From contig DASYAL010000055.1 of the NCBI GenBank assembly GCA_036501365.1, positions 186,001 to 250,000 of the forward strand: a DNA stretch of 64,000 bases. The letters run 5' to 3'. The notes below the pieces were generated by a model. That model was not told where the DNA came from. It ran no database searches and saw nothing but the letters and a program-made list of their open reading frames with translations. The DNA is from CAIKMD01 sp036501365. GTDB taxonomy: Bacteria > Pseudomonadota > Alphaproteobacteria > ATCC43930 > CGMCC-115725. The stretch's first letter is position 1, and each line of letters opens with the position of its first letter. Shown one piece after another: positions 31,748 to 40,015 of this stretch. The translations under genes and the position numbers were made by a program.

Positions 31748-32982
31748 GCTACTTCGCCCAGGAGCGCGCCGTCTGTCGCCGCGGTGACGGTTACCGGCAC
31801 GATGCCGCCGATGTCGGCTGCGCCGGTGAAACGCACCGGCGCGTAATGCTCGCTGTGGCCGAAGCCTTCGCGTTCGATCAATACTTGTGCCGTCGTGGCG
31901 ACGCGGCGTTTGAGTGCGTGCGCTGTTGCCGCGTTGCCGGCCGCGCGCAGCCGTGCCGCCCGCTCCTTCACCGCGGCGCCGGGAAGCTGCGGCATCCGTG
32001 CCGCCGGCGTGCCCGGCCGCTCGCTGAACGGGAAGACATGGAGATAATCGAGCGCGGCCTCCTCGACCAAGGCAAGGCTGCGCGCGAACATCGCCTCGTC
32101 TTCGGTCGGGAAGCCGGCGATGAGGTCGGCGCCAAGCGCGATGCCGGGACGCAGGTCGCGCGCCCGCGCGCAGGCGGCGAGCGCTTCGGCCCGCGAATGG
32201 CGGCGCTTCATGCGCTTCAGGATCAGGTCGTCGCCAGCCTGGATCGAGAGATGGAGATGCGGCATCAGCCGCGGCTCCTCGGCGATCAGCCGCCATAGCG
32301 CGTCATCGATCTCGACCGGATCGAGCGAGGAAAGCCGCAACCGCGCGAGGCCCGGCACCAGCGCCAGCAGCCGGCGACAGAGCTGGCCGAGGCTCGGCTG
32401 GCCGGGCAGATCGTCGCCGAAACCGGTAATGTCGACGCCGGTCAGCACCAGCTCGCGATAGCCGGCGTCGACCAGCCGCTCCGCCTGGCGCACGATCGCG
32501 CCGACCGGGACCGAGCGGCTGTTGCCGCGGCCGTAAGGGATGATGCAGAAGGTGCAGCGATGGTCGCAGCCTTGCTGCACTTCGATGAAGGCGCGGGCGC
32601 GGCCCTCGAAACCGTCGACGAGATGCGCTGCGGTCTCGCGGAGGGTCATGATGTCGCCGACCGCGATGCGCGGGGCGCAGCTTTCGTAGCTTTCGCGCTT
32701 TAGCTTTTCGTCATTGCCGAGAACGAGATCGACCTCGGGCATGGCCGCATAGGCTTGCGGATCGATCTGCGCGGCGCAGCCGGTGACGATGAGCTTGGCC
32801 TCCGGATGTGCGCGGCGTGCGCGACGGATCGCCTGGCGCGCTTGGCGCTCGGCTTCCTTGGTCACGGCGCAGGTGTTGACGATGACGGCGTCGCCGAGAC
32901 CGGCTGCGGCGGCATGGCCGCGGATCACTTCGGATTCGAAGGCGTTCAACCGGCAGCCGAAGGTCAGGATCTCGGTGGCCAT
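31744..32982 (-). CDS. mtaB: tRNA t6A37 methylthiotransferase MtaB
   Basis: The 412-residue radical-SAM enzyme adds a methylthio group to t6A37 of tRNAs reading ANN codons. The N-terminal UPF0004 domain has FGCRLNAFESEV and VNTCAVTKEAERQ, with the third cysteine in VTGCAAQIDP (second Fe-S cluster). The radical SAM triad is CDHRCTFC in QGCDHRCTFCIIPYGRGNSR, and a TRAM domain occupies the end (about 350-405). It lies four bases after dapF and overlaps ftsY; this order is common in alphaproteobacteria. Confidence 0.94.
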   Translation of the reverse strand: MATEILTFGCRLNAFESEVIRGHAAAAGLGDAVIVNTCAVTKEAERQARQAIRRARRAHPEAKLIVTGCAAQIDPQAYAAMPEVDLVLGNDEKLKRESYESCAPRIAVGDIMTLRETAAHLVDGFEGRARAFIEVQQGCDHRCTFCIIPYGRGNSRSVPVGAIVRQAERLVDAGYRELVLTGVDITGFGDDLPGQPSLGQLCRRLLALVPGLARLRLSSLDPVEIDDALWRLIAEEPRLMPHLHLSIQAGDDLILKRMKRRHSRAEALAACARARDLRPGIALGADLIAGFPTEDEAMFARSLALVEEAALDYLHVFPFSERPGTPAARMPQLPGAAVKERAARLRAAGNAATAHALKRRVATTAQVLIEREGFGHSEHYAPVRFTGAADIGGIVPVTVTAATDGALLGEVA

Positions 32983-32986
32983 CGGC

Positions 32987-33820
32987 TCAGCCCAGGAGGC
33001 TCGGATCGATGGTGCCGCGAAAGCTGGTCGCGACCGGGCCGGTCATGATGACATGGTTGTCGGCACGCCACTCGATCTCGAGCGCACCGCCATCGGCTTG
33101 GATCGCGGCGCGGCGCTCGGCGAGGCCGCGTCGCGATGCGGCCACGAGTGCGGCGCAGGCGCCGCTGCCGCAGGCAAGGGTCAGCCCATCGCCGCGCTCC
33201 CAGACGCGCAAGCGGATTTGCTTCGGCGAGATGAGTTGTGCCACGCCAATATTGGCGTGTGCGGGAAAGATCGGATCGTGTTCGAGCTTGGGGCCCAGCG
33301 TCGCGATATCGATAGCCGCGACATCGGCGACGAAGAAGGTCGCATGCGGATTGCCCATGCTGGTGCCGACCGGATCGCTGAGTGGGCCGAGGCTCAGCGG
33401 CACGTGCAGCGTGTCGCAGTCGCGTGCCAGCGGAATCTCGCGCCAGCCGAAGCGCGGCTCGCCCATATCGACGGCAATGCGATAGTCGGCGGCGCTCTGC
33501 GCTTCGACCAGGCCCGCCAACGTGTCGATGGTGACGCGGTCGCGCTTGCTCTCAGCGAGCAGCAACGCGGCGACGCAGCGCGCGCCATTGCCGCAAGCCT
33601 CGGCCTCGCTGCCGTCGGCATTGCGGATGCGCATAAAGGCGTCGGCGCCGGCCCTACGCGGCTTCTCGATGACGAGAATCTGGTCGCAGCCGATGCCGCG
33701 ATGGCGGTCGGCGATCGCCCGCGCCGCGGCGGCGTCGAGCGTCACCGCATGCGCGCGCGCATCGAGAATGACGAAGTCGTTCCCGAGTCCATGCGTCTTG
33801 ACGAATTCGAGCGCGCGCAT
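32987..33820 (-). CDS. dapF: Diaminopimelate epimerase
   Basis: The 277-residue enzyme converts LL- to meso-diaminopimelate for lysine and peptidoglycan. Both catalytic cysteines are present in their motifs: EACGNGARCVA in the N-terminal half and LACGSGACAAL in the C-terminal half. KTHGLGNDFVILDAR is the family start, so the ATG at 33820 is chosen; the frame is open further upstream, but that part crosses a terminator hairpin. It is the first gene of dapF-mtaB-ftsY-phosphoesterase. Confidence 0.95.
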   Translation of the reverse strand: MRALEFVKTHGLGNDFVILDARAHAVTLDAAAARAIADRHRGIGCDQILVIEKPRRAGADAFMRIRNADGSEAEACGNGARCVAALLLAESKRDRVTIDTLAGLVEAQSAADYRIAVDMGEPRFGWREIPLARDCDTLHVPLSLGPLSDPVGTSMGNPHATFFVADVAAIDIATLGPKLEHDPIFPAHANIGVAQLISPKQIRLRVWERGDGLTLACGSGACAALVAASRRGLAERRAAIQADGGALEIEWRADNHVIMTGPVATSFRGTIDPSLLG

Positions 33821-33849
33821 CGCGCGGTTATAGAGCGCGCGGGTGACAT

Positions 33850-33884
33850 AAAAAAGCGCGGAGCCTTTGACGGATTCCGCGCTT
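33850..33884 (-). terminator. Rho-independent terminator upstream of dapF
   Basis: Read on the minus strand, a nine-base-pair stem AAGCGCGGA/TCCGCGCTT (33854-33862 with 33876-33884, 13-base loop) is followed by a run of T (33850-33855). It lies before dapF, so it would end a transcript coming from 33918-34079 and not the dapF transcript. This argues that something is transcribed there. Confidence 0.55.
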
Positions 33885-33917
33885 ACGACGCCCGATGATG
33901 CGTCTGACGGTTCGCGA

Positions 33918-34079
33918 TCAGTGGAGGGAAGTGTCGACCGAGGCGTTGGCGCCGGCCGCGTTGCCCGCGCCGACCGACCCGCTCGCACCGGCCGACGGGG
34001 GCCGGGCGTTGCGCAGTTGAGCGCGGCGTTGACATAAGGGCTTGAGCGACCTAGCTTCCTGGCGCTTCCCCGGGAGCAT
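33918..34079 (-). CDS. Possible 53-residue small protein between dapF and ffh
   Basis: An ATG at 34079 opens a frame of 53 codons ending at 33918: a basic first half (MLPGKRQEARSLKPL) and a Gly/Ala/Ser-rich tail (GSVGAGNAAGANASVDTSLH). A good terminator follows within 35 bases. No ribosome-binding sequence is obvious. It may instead be a small RNA. Apart from this, the 349 bases between dapF and ffh show only the ffh leader. Confidence 0.3.
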   Translation of the reverse strand: MLPGKRQEARSLKPLCQRRAQLRNARPPSAGASGSVGAGNAAGANASVDTSLH

Positions 34080-34169
34080 TTCGATGTCTTACCCCGTTGG
34101 GGTCGGTCGGTCCGCGAGTATCGCGCACCGGCTGGATTTGGCGTCTCTTAAGGGTTTGACCATAGAGCG

Positions 34170-35546
34170 ATGTTCGAGAGCCTGAGCAACCGCTTCAACG
34201 ACGTCTTCGACCGGCTGCGCCGCCGCGGCGCGCTCAGCGAGGCCGATGTCGATTCGGCGATGCGCGAGATCCGTGTCGCGCTGCTCGAAGCCGATGTCGC
34301 GCTGCCAGTGGTGAAGAGCTTCGTCGATGGCGTGCGCGCCAAGGCGGTCGGTCAGGAAGTGCTGCGCTCGGTCGCGCCGGCACAAATGGTGGTGAAGATC
34401 GTCCACGACCATCTCGTCGAAAGCCTCGGCTCCGACCAGTCGGGCGCGCTCAACCTCAACGCCGTGCCGCCGGTCGTCGTGATGATGGTCGGGCTGCAAG
34501 GCTCGGGCAAAACCACCACGTCGGCGAAGCTCGCGCGGCTCCTGAAAGACCGCGAGCGGCGCAAGATCTTGCTGGCCTCGCTCGACGTGAACCGGCCCGC
34601 GGCGCAAGAGCAGCTCGCGGTACTGGCGCAGCAGATCGACGTGCCCTCGCTGCCGGTGGTGATGCTGGAGCGGCCGGTCGCGATCGCCAAGCGCGCGCTC
34701 GAGACCGGTAGGCGCGAAGGCTACGATGTCGTGATCCTCGACACCGCCGGCCGGCTCCATATCGACGAGCCGCTGATGCAGGAAGTCGCGGCGGTGCGCG
34801 ATGCGACCAACCCGACCGAGACGCTGCTGGTCGCCGACGCGCTGACCGGCCAGGACGCGGTCAATCTCGCCAAGAGCTTTGCCGAGCGCATCGGCATCAC
34901 CGGCATCATCCTGACCCGCATCGATGGTGATGCGCGCGGCGGCGCCGCGCTCTCGATGCGCGCGGTCACCGGCCAGCCGATCAAATTCGTCGGTACCGGC
35001 GAGAAGCTCGACGCGATCGAGGCCTTCCACGCCGACCGCATCGCCGGCCGCATTCTCGGCATGGGCGACGTGGTCGGCCTGGTCGAGAAAGCCGCCGAGA
35101 CGATCGATCGCGACGAAGCGGAAAAGCTTGCGAAGAAGCTGCAGAAAGGCAGCTTCGATCTCGACGATCTTGCCGGCCAGCTGAAGCAGCTACGCAAGAT
35201 GGGCGGCATGGGAGGCGTTATGGGCATGCTGCCGGGCGTCAACAAGATCAAGAAGCAGCTCGGCGAGGCAAATATCGACGAAGGACTGCTGAAACGCCAG
35301 GAAGCGATCATCTCGTCGATGACCAAGAAAGAGCGGCGCAATCCGAAACTGCTCGACGGCTCGCGGCGGCGGCGTATCGCCTCCGGCTCGGGCACCACGG
35401 TGCCCGAGATCAATCGCTTGCTGAAGCAGTATCAGGACATGGCCGACATGATGAAGCGCATGAACAAGCTCGGCAAAAAAGGTTTGCAGCGGCACGGCGT
35501 CCAGGCGCTGCTGCCGGGCGGCGGCAGCGGCCTCAGGCCGCGCTGA
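34170..35546 (+). CDS. ffh: Signal recognition particle protein Ffh
   Basis: The 458-residue SRP GTPase binds signal sequences and 4.5S RNA. The N domain (FESLSNRFNDVFDRLRRRGALSE) is followed by Walker A GLQGSGKTTTSAKLA, LDVNRPAAQEQL, DTAGRLHIDEPL and TRIDGDARGGAA, then the methionine-rich M domain (LRKMGGMGGVMGMLPGVNKIKK; RIASGSGTTVPEINRLLKQY; MADMMKRMNKLGKKG) that binds RNA and signal peptides. It heads the operon with rpsP, rimM, trmD and rplS, the classic order. Confidence 0.96.
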   Translation: MFESLSNRFNDVFDRLRRRGALSEADVDSAMREIRVALLEADVALPVVKSFVDGVRAKAVGQEVLRSVAPAQMVVKIVHDHLVESLGSDQSGALNLNAVPPVVVMMVGLQGSGKTTTSAKLARLLKDRERRKILLASLDVNRPAAQEQLAVLAQQIDVPSLPVVMLERPVAIAKRALETGRREGYDVVILDTAGRLHIDEPLMQEVAAVRDATNPTETLLVADALTGQDAVNLAKSFAERIGITGIILTRIDGDARGGAALSMRAVTGQPIKFVGTGEKLDAIEAFHADRIAGRILGMGDVVGLVEKAAETIDRDEAEKLAKKLQKGSFDLDDLAGQLKQLRKMGGMGGVMGMLPGVNKIKKQLGEANIDEGLLKRQEAIISSMTKKERRNPKLLDGSRRRRIASGSGTTVPEINRLLKQYQDMADMMKRMNKLGKKGLQRHGVQALLPGGGSGLRPR

Positions 35547-35597
35547 TCGGTTCCGACGACGAATACGGAAAGCATCACGGGATCATAAGGAGAATTC

Positions 35598-35975
35598 ATG
35601 GGTCTTAAAATTCGCATGTCGCGGGGCGGCGCCAAGAAGCGTCCGTTCTACAGCATCGTCGTTGCGGATTCGCGCAGCCCGCGCGACGGCCGCTTCATCG
35701 AGAAGCTCGGCACCTATAATCCGATGGTCGACAAGGGCCATCCCGAGCGCATCACCTTGAAGACCGAACGCATCGAGCATTGGTTGAAGGCCGGCGCGCT
35801 GCCGAGTGACCGCGTTGCGCGCTTCCTCGGCGATGCAGGGCTGCGGCCGAAGCCGAGCTACAACGAAACGCCCAAGAAGTCGGCGCCCAAGACGAAGGCG
35901 CAGGAACGCGCCAAGGCCGCCGCCGGCGAGGCTGCCGCCGCCGCGGCTGCGCCCGCTGCCGCGCCGAGCGCCTGA
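35598..35975 (+). CDS. rpsP: 30S ribosomal protein S16
   Basis: The protein has the S16 core MGLKIRMSRGGAKKRPFYSIVVADSRSPRDGRFIEKLGTYNP, with residues to about 85 matching the family. The C-terminal extension of about 40 residues (Lys/Ala-rich, ending AAAAAAPAAAPSA) is longer than in E. coli (82 residues in total) and typical of many alphaproteobacteria. AAGGAG precedes the ATG. It is the second gene of the ffh operon. Confidence 0.96.
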   Translation: MGLKIRMSRGGAKKRPFYSIVVADSRSPRDGRFIEKLGTYNPMVDKGHPERITLKTERIEHWLKAGALPSDRVARFLGDAGLRPKPSYNETPKKSAPKTKAQERAKAAAGEAAAAAAAPAAAPSA

Positions 35976-36033
35976 TAGGCCGGAAATAGGCGATGCTTGC
36001 AGCTCCGCCCATCCACGACCGCATTCGCGGTCG

Positions 36034-36097
36034 TTCCCTCCCCCTCAAGGGGGGAGGGAAGACACCCCAATTACCCTCCCCCTTGAAGGGGGAGGGT
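36034..36097. repeat. Two tandem purine/pyrimidine palindromes between rpsP and rimM
   Basis: Two near-perfect palindromes, 36034-36060 (CCCTCCCCCT...AGGGGGGAGGG) and 36073-36097 (CCCTCCCCCTTGAAGGGGGA), belong to a common mobile intergenic repeat of alphaproteobacteria that gives the spurious peptide PLPLKGG. They split the ribosomal operon and end 12 bases before the probable rimM start, so the 5' end of rimM is shaped by the repeat. Confidence 0.7.
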
Positions 36098-36109
36098 AAG
36101 GGTGGGGGT

Positions 36110-36637
36110 GTGGAAGCGCGCATCTGTCTCGGCATCATCACCGGCGTCCACGGCATCAAGGGCTGGGTGCGGGTGAAGAGCTTCACCGCCGCGCCCGAAG
36201 CGGTCGCTGCCTACGGTCCGCTGCAGGACGAGAGCGGCGCGCGACGCTTCGATCTGGAGATCGTCGGCGCCGGCAAGGGCGTGCTCCTGGCGCGGATCGC
36301 GGGTATCGCGGACCGCAACGCCGCCGAGCGTCTCAAAGGTTTGCGGCTCTACGTGCAGCGCGCCGATCTGCCGCCGCCCGCGGACGACGAGTTCTACGAG
36401 GCCGATCTCGTCGGCCTCGAAGCGCTGCGCGAAGACGGCACCCGCTTCGGCACCATTCGCGCGGTCAATGATTTCGGCGCCGGGGCCAGCCTCGAGATCG
36501 AGGACGAAACGGGCAAGACCGTCGTCGTGCCGTTCACCACCGTGGCGGTGCCGCTGGTGGATGTCGCGGGCAAGCGCGTCGTGGTCGTGCCGCCCGCGGG
36601 GCTGTTTGATGCGCCTGCAAGAGCCGGCGAGGAATAG
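36110..36637 (+). CDS. rimM: Ribosome maturation factor RimM
   Basis: The protein of about 175 residues assists 30S head assembly and binds S19. RimM N-terminal landmarks ICLGIITGVHGIKGWVRVKSF and the PRC-barrel C-terminal part EFYEADLVGLEAL, then VVVPFTTVAVPLVDVAGKRVVVVPPAGL, are present. The GTG at 36110 gives the usual N-terminus; the frame is open further upstream into the palindromic repeat, so a longer form from 35993 cannot be excluded. It lies five bases before trmD. Confidence 0.92.
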   Translation: MEARICLGIITGVHGIKGWVRVKSFTAAPEAVAAYGPLQDESGARRFDLEIVGAGKGVLLARIAGIADRNAAERLKGLRLYVQRADLPPPADDEFYEADLVGLEALREDGTRFGTIRAVNDFGAGASLEIEDETGKTVVVPFTTVAVPLVDVAGKRVVVVPPAGLFDAPARAGEE

Positions 36638-36642
36638 CGCGC

Positions 36643-37341
36643 ATGCCCTGGACCGCGACCGTGCTGACGATCTTTCCCGAGATGTTCCCGGGGCCGCTGG
36701 CGCATTCGCTCGCCGGCAAGGCGCTCGCCGACAATATCTGGCGGCTCGACACGGTCGACATCCGCGATTTCGCGCAGGACCGGCATCGCACGGTCGACGA
36801 CGCGCCGTTCGGCGGCGGTCCGGGTATGGTGATGCGCCCCGACGTGCTCGACCGCGCCCTCGCCGCGACGGCGGCAACGGGTCCCACGATCTGTCTTTCA
36901 CCGCGCGGGCCGCGGCTCGACCAGACGCGCGTCGCGGCGCTTGCCGCGGGACCGGGGGTGCGGCTGCTCTGCGGCCGCTTCGAAGGCATCGATCAGCGCG
37001 TCATCGATGCGCATCGGATCGAGGAGCTCAGTCTCGGCGACTTCGTCTTGTCGGGCGGCGAGCCGGCGGCGGTCGCGCTGCTCGACGCTTGCATTCGCCT
37101 GTTGCCCGGTGTCGTCGGCGATGCCGCGACCCTCGAGGAAGAGAGCTTCCAGCACGGCCTGCTCGAATATCCCCATTACACGCGGCCGCAGGAATGGCAG
37201 GGCCGCGCGGTGCCCGAGGTTCTGCTCTCGGGCCATCACGAAAACATCCGCCGCTGGCGGATGACAGAAGCGGAACGGGTCACGCGCGAGCGCCGGCCCG
37301 ATCTTTGGCAACGATATTTGGCCCGCCCAGGGCGTCTTTAA
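36643..37341 (+). CDS. trmD: tRNA (guanine-N1)-methyltransferase TrmD
   Basis: The 232-residue SPOUT enzyme methylates G37 of tRNAs with SAM. It shows VLTIFPEMFPGPLAHSLAGKAL, DRHRTVDDAPFGGGPGMVM (substrate loop), the knot strands LLCGRFEGIDQRVID and SLGDFVLSGGEPAA, and the C-terminal EESFQHGLLEYPHYTRP with the catalytic Asp region. Length is normal. It follows rimM directly and precedes rplS by 36 bases. Confidence 0.96.
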   Translation: MPWTATVLTIFPEMFPGPLAHSLAGKALADNIWRLDTVDIRDFAQDRHRTVDDAPFGGGPGMVMRPDVLDRALAATAATGPTICLSPRGPRLDQTRVAALAAGPGVRLLCGRFEGIDQRVIDAHRIEELSLGDFVLSGGEPAAVALLDACIRLLPGVVGDAATLEEESFQHGLLEYPHYTRPQEWQGRAVPEVLLSGHHENIRRWRMTEAERVTRERRPDLWQRYLARPGRL

Positions 37342-37377
37342 AACTCGTCACTGAAAGCGTTTAGGTTGGAGAGAAAG

Positions 37378-37791
37378 ATGAACCTGCTGCAATCGCTCGA
37401 ACAGGAAGAGATCAAGAAGCTGGCCGCCTTGCGGCCGACGCCGGAGTTCCGGCCGGGCGATACGCTGCGCGTCAGCGTCAAGGTCGTCGAAGGCGAGCGC
37501 GAGCGCATCCAAGCCTTCGAGGGCGTGTGCATCGCGCGCAAGAATTCGGGCGTGAATTCCAACTTCACGCTGCGCAAGATCTCCTACGGCGAGGGCGTCG
37601 AGCGTATCTTTCCGCTCTACTCCCCGCGCATCACGGCGATCGAGGTGGTGCGGCGCGGCGCCGTCCGTCGCGCCAAGCTCTATTACCTGCGCGCGCTGCG
37701 TGGCAAGGCGGCGCGCATCACGGAACGTGGCCGCGACACGACTGCGGCGGTGGTTGTGCCGGAGACCGGCGCGGAAGAACAGGTGTCCTGA
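37378..37791 (+). CDS. rplS: 50S ribosomal protein L19
   Basis: The 137-residue protein has the L19 signature RPGDTLRVSVKVVEGERERIQAFEGVCIARK and GEGVERIFPLYSPRITAIEVVRRGAVRRAKLYYLR. The ATG at 37378 is preceded by GGAGAGAAAG; a TTG at 37366 is in frame but would bury this site. The C-terminus is extended by about 20 residues relative to E. coli. It ends the translation block; leuC starts three bases after its stop. Confidence 0.96.
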   Translation: MNLLQSLEQEEIKKLAALRPTPEFRPGDTLRVSVKVVEGERERIQAFEGVCIARKNSGVNSNFTLRKISYGEGVERIFPLYSPRITAIEVVRRGAVRRAKLYYLRALRGKAARITERGRDTTAAVVVPETGAEEQVS

Positions 37792-37794
37792 CCC

Positions 37795-39201
37795 ATGCCC
37801 GGTGCTCGTACGCTCTTCGATAAGATCTGGGACAGCCATCTGGTCGACCAGCAGCCGGACGGCACCTGTCTCCTCTATGTCGATCGCCATCTCGTCCATG
37901 AAGTGACGAGCCCGCAGGCCTTTTCCGGCTTGCGCGACTCCGGCCGTATCGTGCGCAATCCCAAGGCGACGCTTGCCACGGTCGATCACAACGTGCCGAC
38001 CACCGATCGCTCGCACGGCATCGAGGAGCCGGAATCGCGCTTCCAGGTCGAAACGCTCGAGCGCAACGTCAAGGAATTCGGCATCCCCTATTTCGGGATG
38101 AACGACATCCGTCAGGGCATCGTCCATATCATCGGTCCCGAGCAGGGCATGACCCAGCCCGGCATGACCATTGTCTGCGGCGACAGCCACACCGCGACGC
38201 ATGGCGCTTTCGGCGCGCTCGCTTTCGGCATCGGCACGTCGGAGGTCGAGCATGTGCTGGCAACGCAAACGCTGATCCAGCGCCGCGCGAAGAACATGCT
38301 GGTCCAAGTCGACGGCGACCTCCCCTTCGGCGTCACGGCCAAGGACCTGATCCTCGGCATCATCGGCCATATCGGCACCGCGGGCGGCACCGGTCATGTC
38401 ATCGAATATGCCGGCTCGGCGATCCGCAAGCTGTCGATGGAAGGCCGCATGACGGTCTGCAACATGTCGATCGAAGGTGGTGCCCGCGCCGGCCTCGTCG
38501 CACCCGACGAGATCACCTACGACTATCTCAAGGGTCGGCCGATGGTGCCGAAAGGCGCCGCCTGGGAGCAGGCGCTCGCTTTCTGGAAGACGCTGCCGTC
38601 CGATCCGGGCGCGCGCTACGACACCGAGGTGAAGCTCGATGCGGCGAAGATCGTGCCGCAAGTCACCTGGGGCACCAGCCCGCAGGACGTGCTGCCGATC
38701 ACCGGTGCGGTGCCTAATCCCGGCGGCGAGAAGAACGATCTCAAGCGCGAGGCGATGGAGCGCTCGCTCGACTATATGGGGCTCAAAGCTGGTACGCCGC
38801 TGAAGGAGTTGACGATCCAGCGCGCCTTCATCGGCTCCTGCACCAACGGCCGCATCGAGGATTTGCGCGCCGCCGCGGCTGTGGCCAAAGGCCGTAAGGT
38901 CGCCGCGGGCGTCAACGCACTGGTCGTGCCGGGCTCCGGTCTCGTCAAGGAGCAGGCCGAAGAGGAAGGTCTCGACAAAATCTTCCTCGAGGCCGGCTTC
39001 GAGTGGCGCGAGCCAGGTTGCTCGATGTGCCTGGCGATGAACGCCGACAAGCTCGAGCCGGGCGAGCGTTGCGCCTCGACCTCGAACCGCAATTTCGAGG
39101 GCCGCCAGGGCCGCGGCGGCCGCACGCATCTGATGAGCCCGGCGATGGCCGCGGCCGCGGCCGTCACCGGCAAGCTCGCGGATGTCAGAGACCTCGGCTA
39201 G
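37795..39201 (+). CDS. leuC: 3-isopropylmalate dehydratase large subunit
   Basis: The 468-residue aconitase-type subunit interconverts 2- and 3-isopropylmalate in leucine synthesis. The [4Fe-4S] ligands are in IGSCTNGR and GCSMCLAMN. HIIGPEQGMTQPGMTIVCGDSHTATHGAFG is the family core. It begins three bases after rplS, an order seen in other alphaproteobacteria, so transcription may pass from the ribosomal genes. The small subunit leuD lies 1.2 kb downstream after two genes on the other strand. Confidence 0.96.
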   Translation: MPGARTLFDKIWDSHLVDQQPDGTCLLYVDRHLVHEVTSPQAFSGLRDSGRIVRNPKATLATVDHNVPTTDRSHGIEEPESRFQVETLERNVKEFGIPYFGMNDIRQGIVHIIGPEQGMTQPGMTIVCGDSHTATHGAFGALAFGIGTSEVEHVLATQTLIQRRAKNMLVQVDGDLPFGVTAKDLILGIIGHIGTAGGTGHVIEYAGSAIRKLSMEGRMTVCNMSIEGGARAGLVAPDEITYDYLKGRPMVPKGAAWEQALAFWKTLPSDPGARYDTEVKLDAAKIVPQVTWGTSPQDVLPITGAVPNPGGEKNDLKREAMERSLDYMGLKAGTPLKELTIQRAFIGSCTNGRIEDLRAAAAVAKGRKVAAGVNALVVPGSGLVKEQAEEEGLDKIFLEAGFEWREPGCSMCLAMNADKLEPGERCASTSNRNFEGRQGRGGRTHLMSPAMAAAAAVTGKLADVRDLG

Positions 39202-39211
39202 GTAAACATAT

Positions 39212-39293
39212 CGTCATTGCGAGGAGCAAAGCGACGAAGCAATCCAGAGCCTCAGACATTGCCCTGGATTGCTTCGCTTCGCTCGCAATGACG
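39212..39293. repeat. Palindromic intergenic repeat after leuC
   Basis: The outer arms CGTCATTGCGAG (39212 on) and CTCGCAATGACG (ending 39293), with inner GCGACGAAGCAATCCAG against CTGGATTGCTTCG, form an 82-base imperfect hairpin. It is a widespread repeat of alphaproteobacteria. Lying between the convergent leuC and isochorismatase-like genes, it may act as a bidirectional terminator. Confidence 0.75.
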
Positions 39294-39300
39294 ATCCTTT

Positions 39301-39930
39301 CTAAAACTTGATCATGTCGCTGCGCGTCACGGTCACCGACTTGGTCGTGACCGGCGGGCCGCCGCCACCCATGTGCCAGGCGGCATAGGCTTCGCGGAAC
39401 GCGCTTTCGGACGGCAGGCAGTCGATCGGATAGATTACCGTATAGCCGCGCTGTGCCGCGGCGGCGCCCGTGCCGATGCCGACGCCTTGCGCCGAGGTGC
39501 CGCACAAAATCACGGTTTTGATGCCGTGCTCTTTCAAGCGCTGGTCGAGATCGTCACCATAGAATTTGTCCGGTCCGCCCTGCTTCTGGTCGATCACCTC
39601 GCCAGCGCGCGGCGCGAAGCTCGGCTCGATAGGCTGCCCGCCGCCGGGTAACGTATAGAGAACGAGCATATTGGCCGCGCGGGCCCGGTCATGCAGCGCT
39701 TTAAGCTTCGGCACGTCTTCGACGCAGCGCGGCCGCGCGCCGCAATTCTCTTTCATAAAGTCGAAGAGGAACAGCGCGGTGGTCTTCGGATCGACCGTCA
39801 CCGGCTTCAACTCCGGCGGCGGCGGCATTTGAATCGTCGACCATTCGCTGATCAGATCGGCGGCCGTCGCGCGCGTCGCAAGCAAAGCCGCGCCGATCGC
39901 GGCAATGAAGATCAATTTCCCAAAACGCAT
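39301..39930 (-). CDS. Exported isochorismatase-family protein lacking the catalytic cysteine
   Basis: The 209-residue protein has a signal peptide (about 1-23, cleavage after TRATAA) and a cysteine-hydrolase-fold domain: TALFLFDFMKENCG (catalytic Asp), LYTLPGGG, and VILCGTSAQGVGIGTGAAAAQRGY. At the usual cysteine (GxxTxxCV) it has Gly, so either it works without the thiol, as isochorismatases proper do, or it is not a hydrolase. The Cys in LCGT lies five residues too early. It stands alone; the substrate is unknown. Confidence 0.78.
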   Translation of the reverse strand: MRFGKLIFIAAIGAALLATRATAADLISEWSTIQMPPPPELKPVTVDPKTTALFLFDFMKENCGARPRCVEDVPKLKALHDRARAANMLVLYTLPGGGQPIEPSFAPRAGEVIDQKQGGPDKFYGDDLDQRLKEHGIKTVILCGTSAQGVGIGTGAAAAQRGYTVIYPIDCLPSESAFREAYAAWHMGGGGPPVTTKSVTVTRSDMIKF

Positions 39931-40015
39931 ACTTCCCCTCCCTCGATGAATTTGTTTTCATGCATTCTATCGGGGAGGCTCGCTCGCCGCCATCACGTGG
40001 CGGTGAGGCGTTCGT

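Noticed and set aside
30748..32296. Very long frame continuing upstream of ftsY as one protein
   Set aside because: The part before 31747 is antisense-phase shadow of mtaB, rich in Arg and Ala; FtsY motifs start only after the ATG at 31747, which overlaps the mtaB stop in the usual way.
34020..34110. 4.5S RNA gene beside ffh
   Set aside because: A GGAAGC-like string is present, but the conserved SRP RNA core loop and paired arms are not.
35990..36110. CRISPR-like array from the repeated palindromes
   Set aside because: There are only two units, each internally palindromic, with unequal spacing and no spacer pattern; a known intergenic repeat type explains them.
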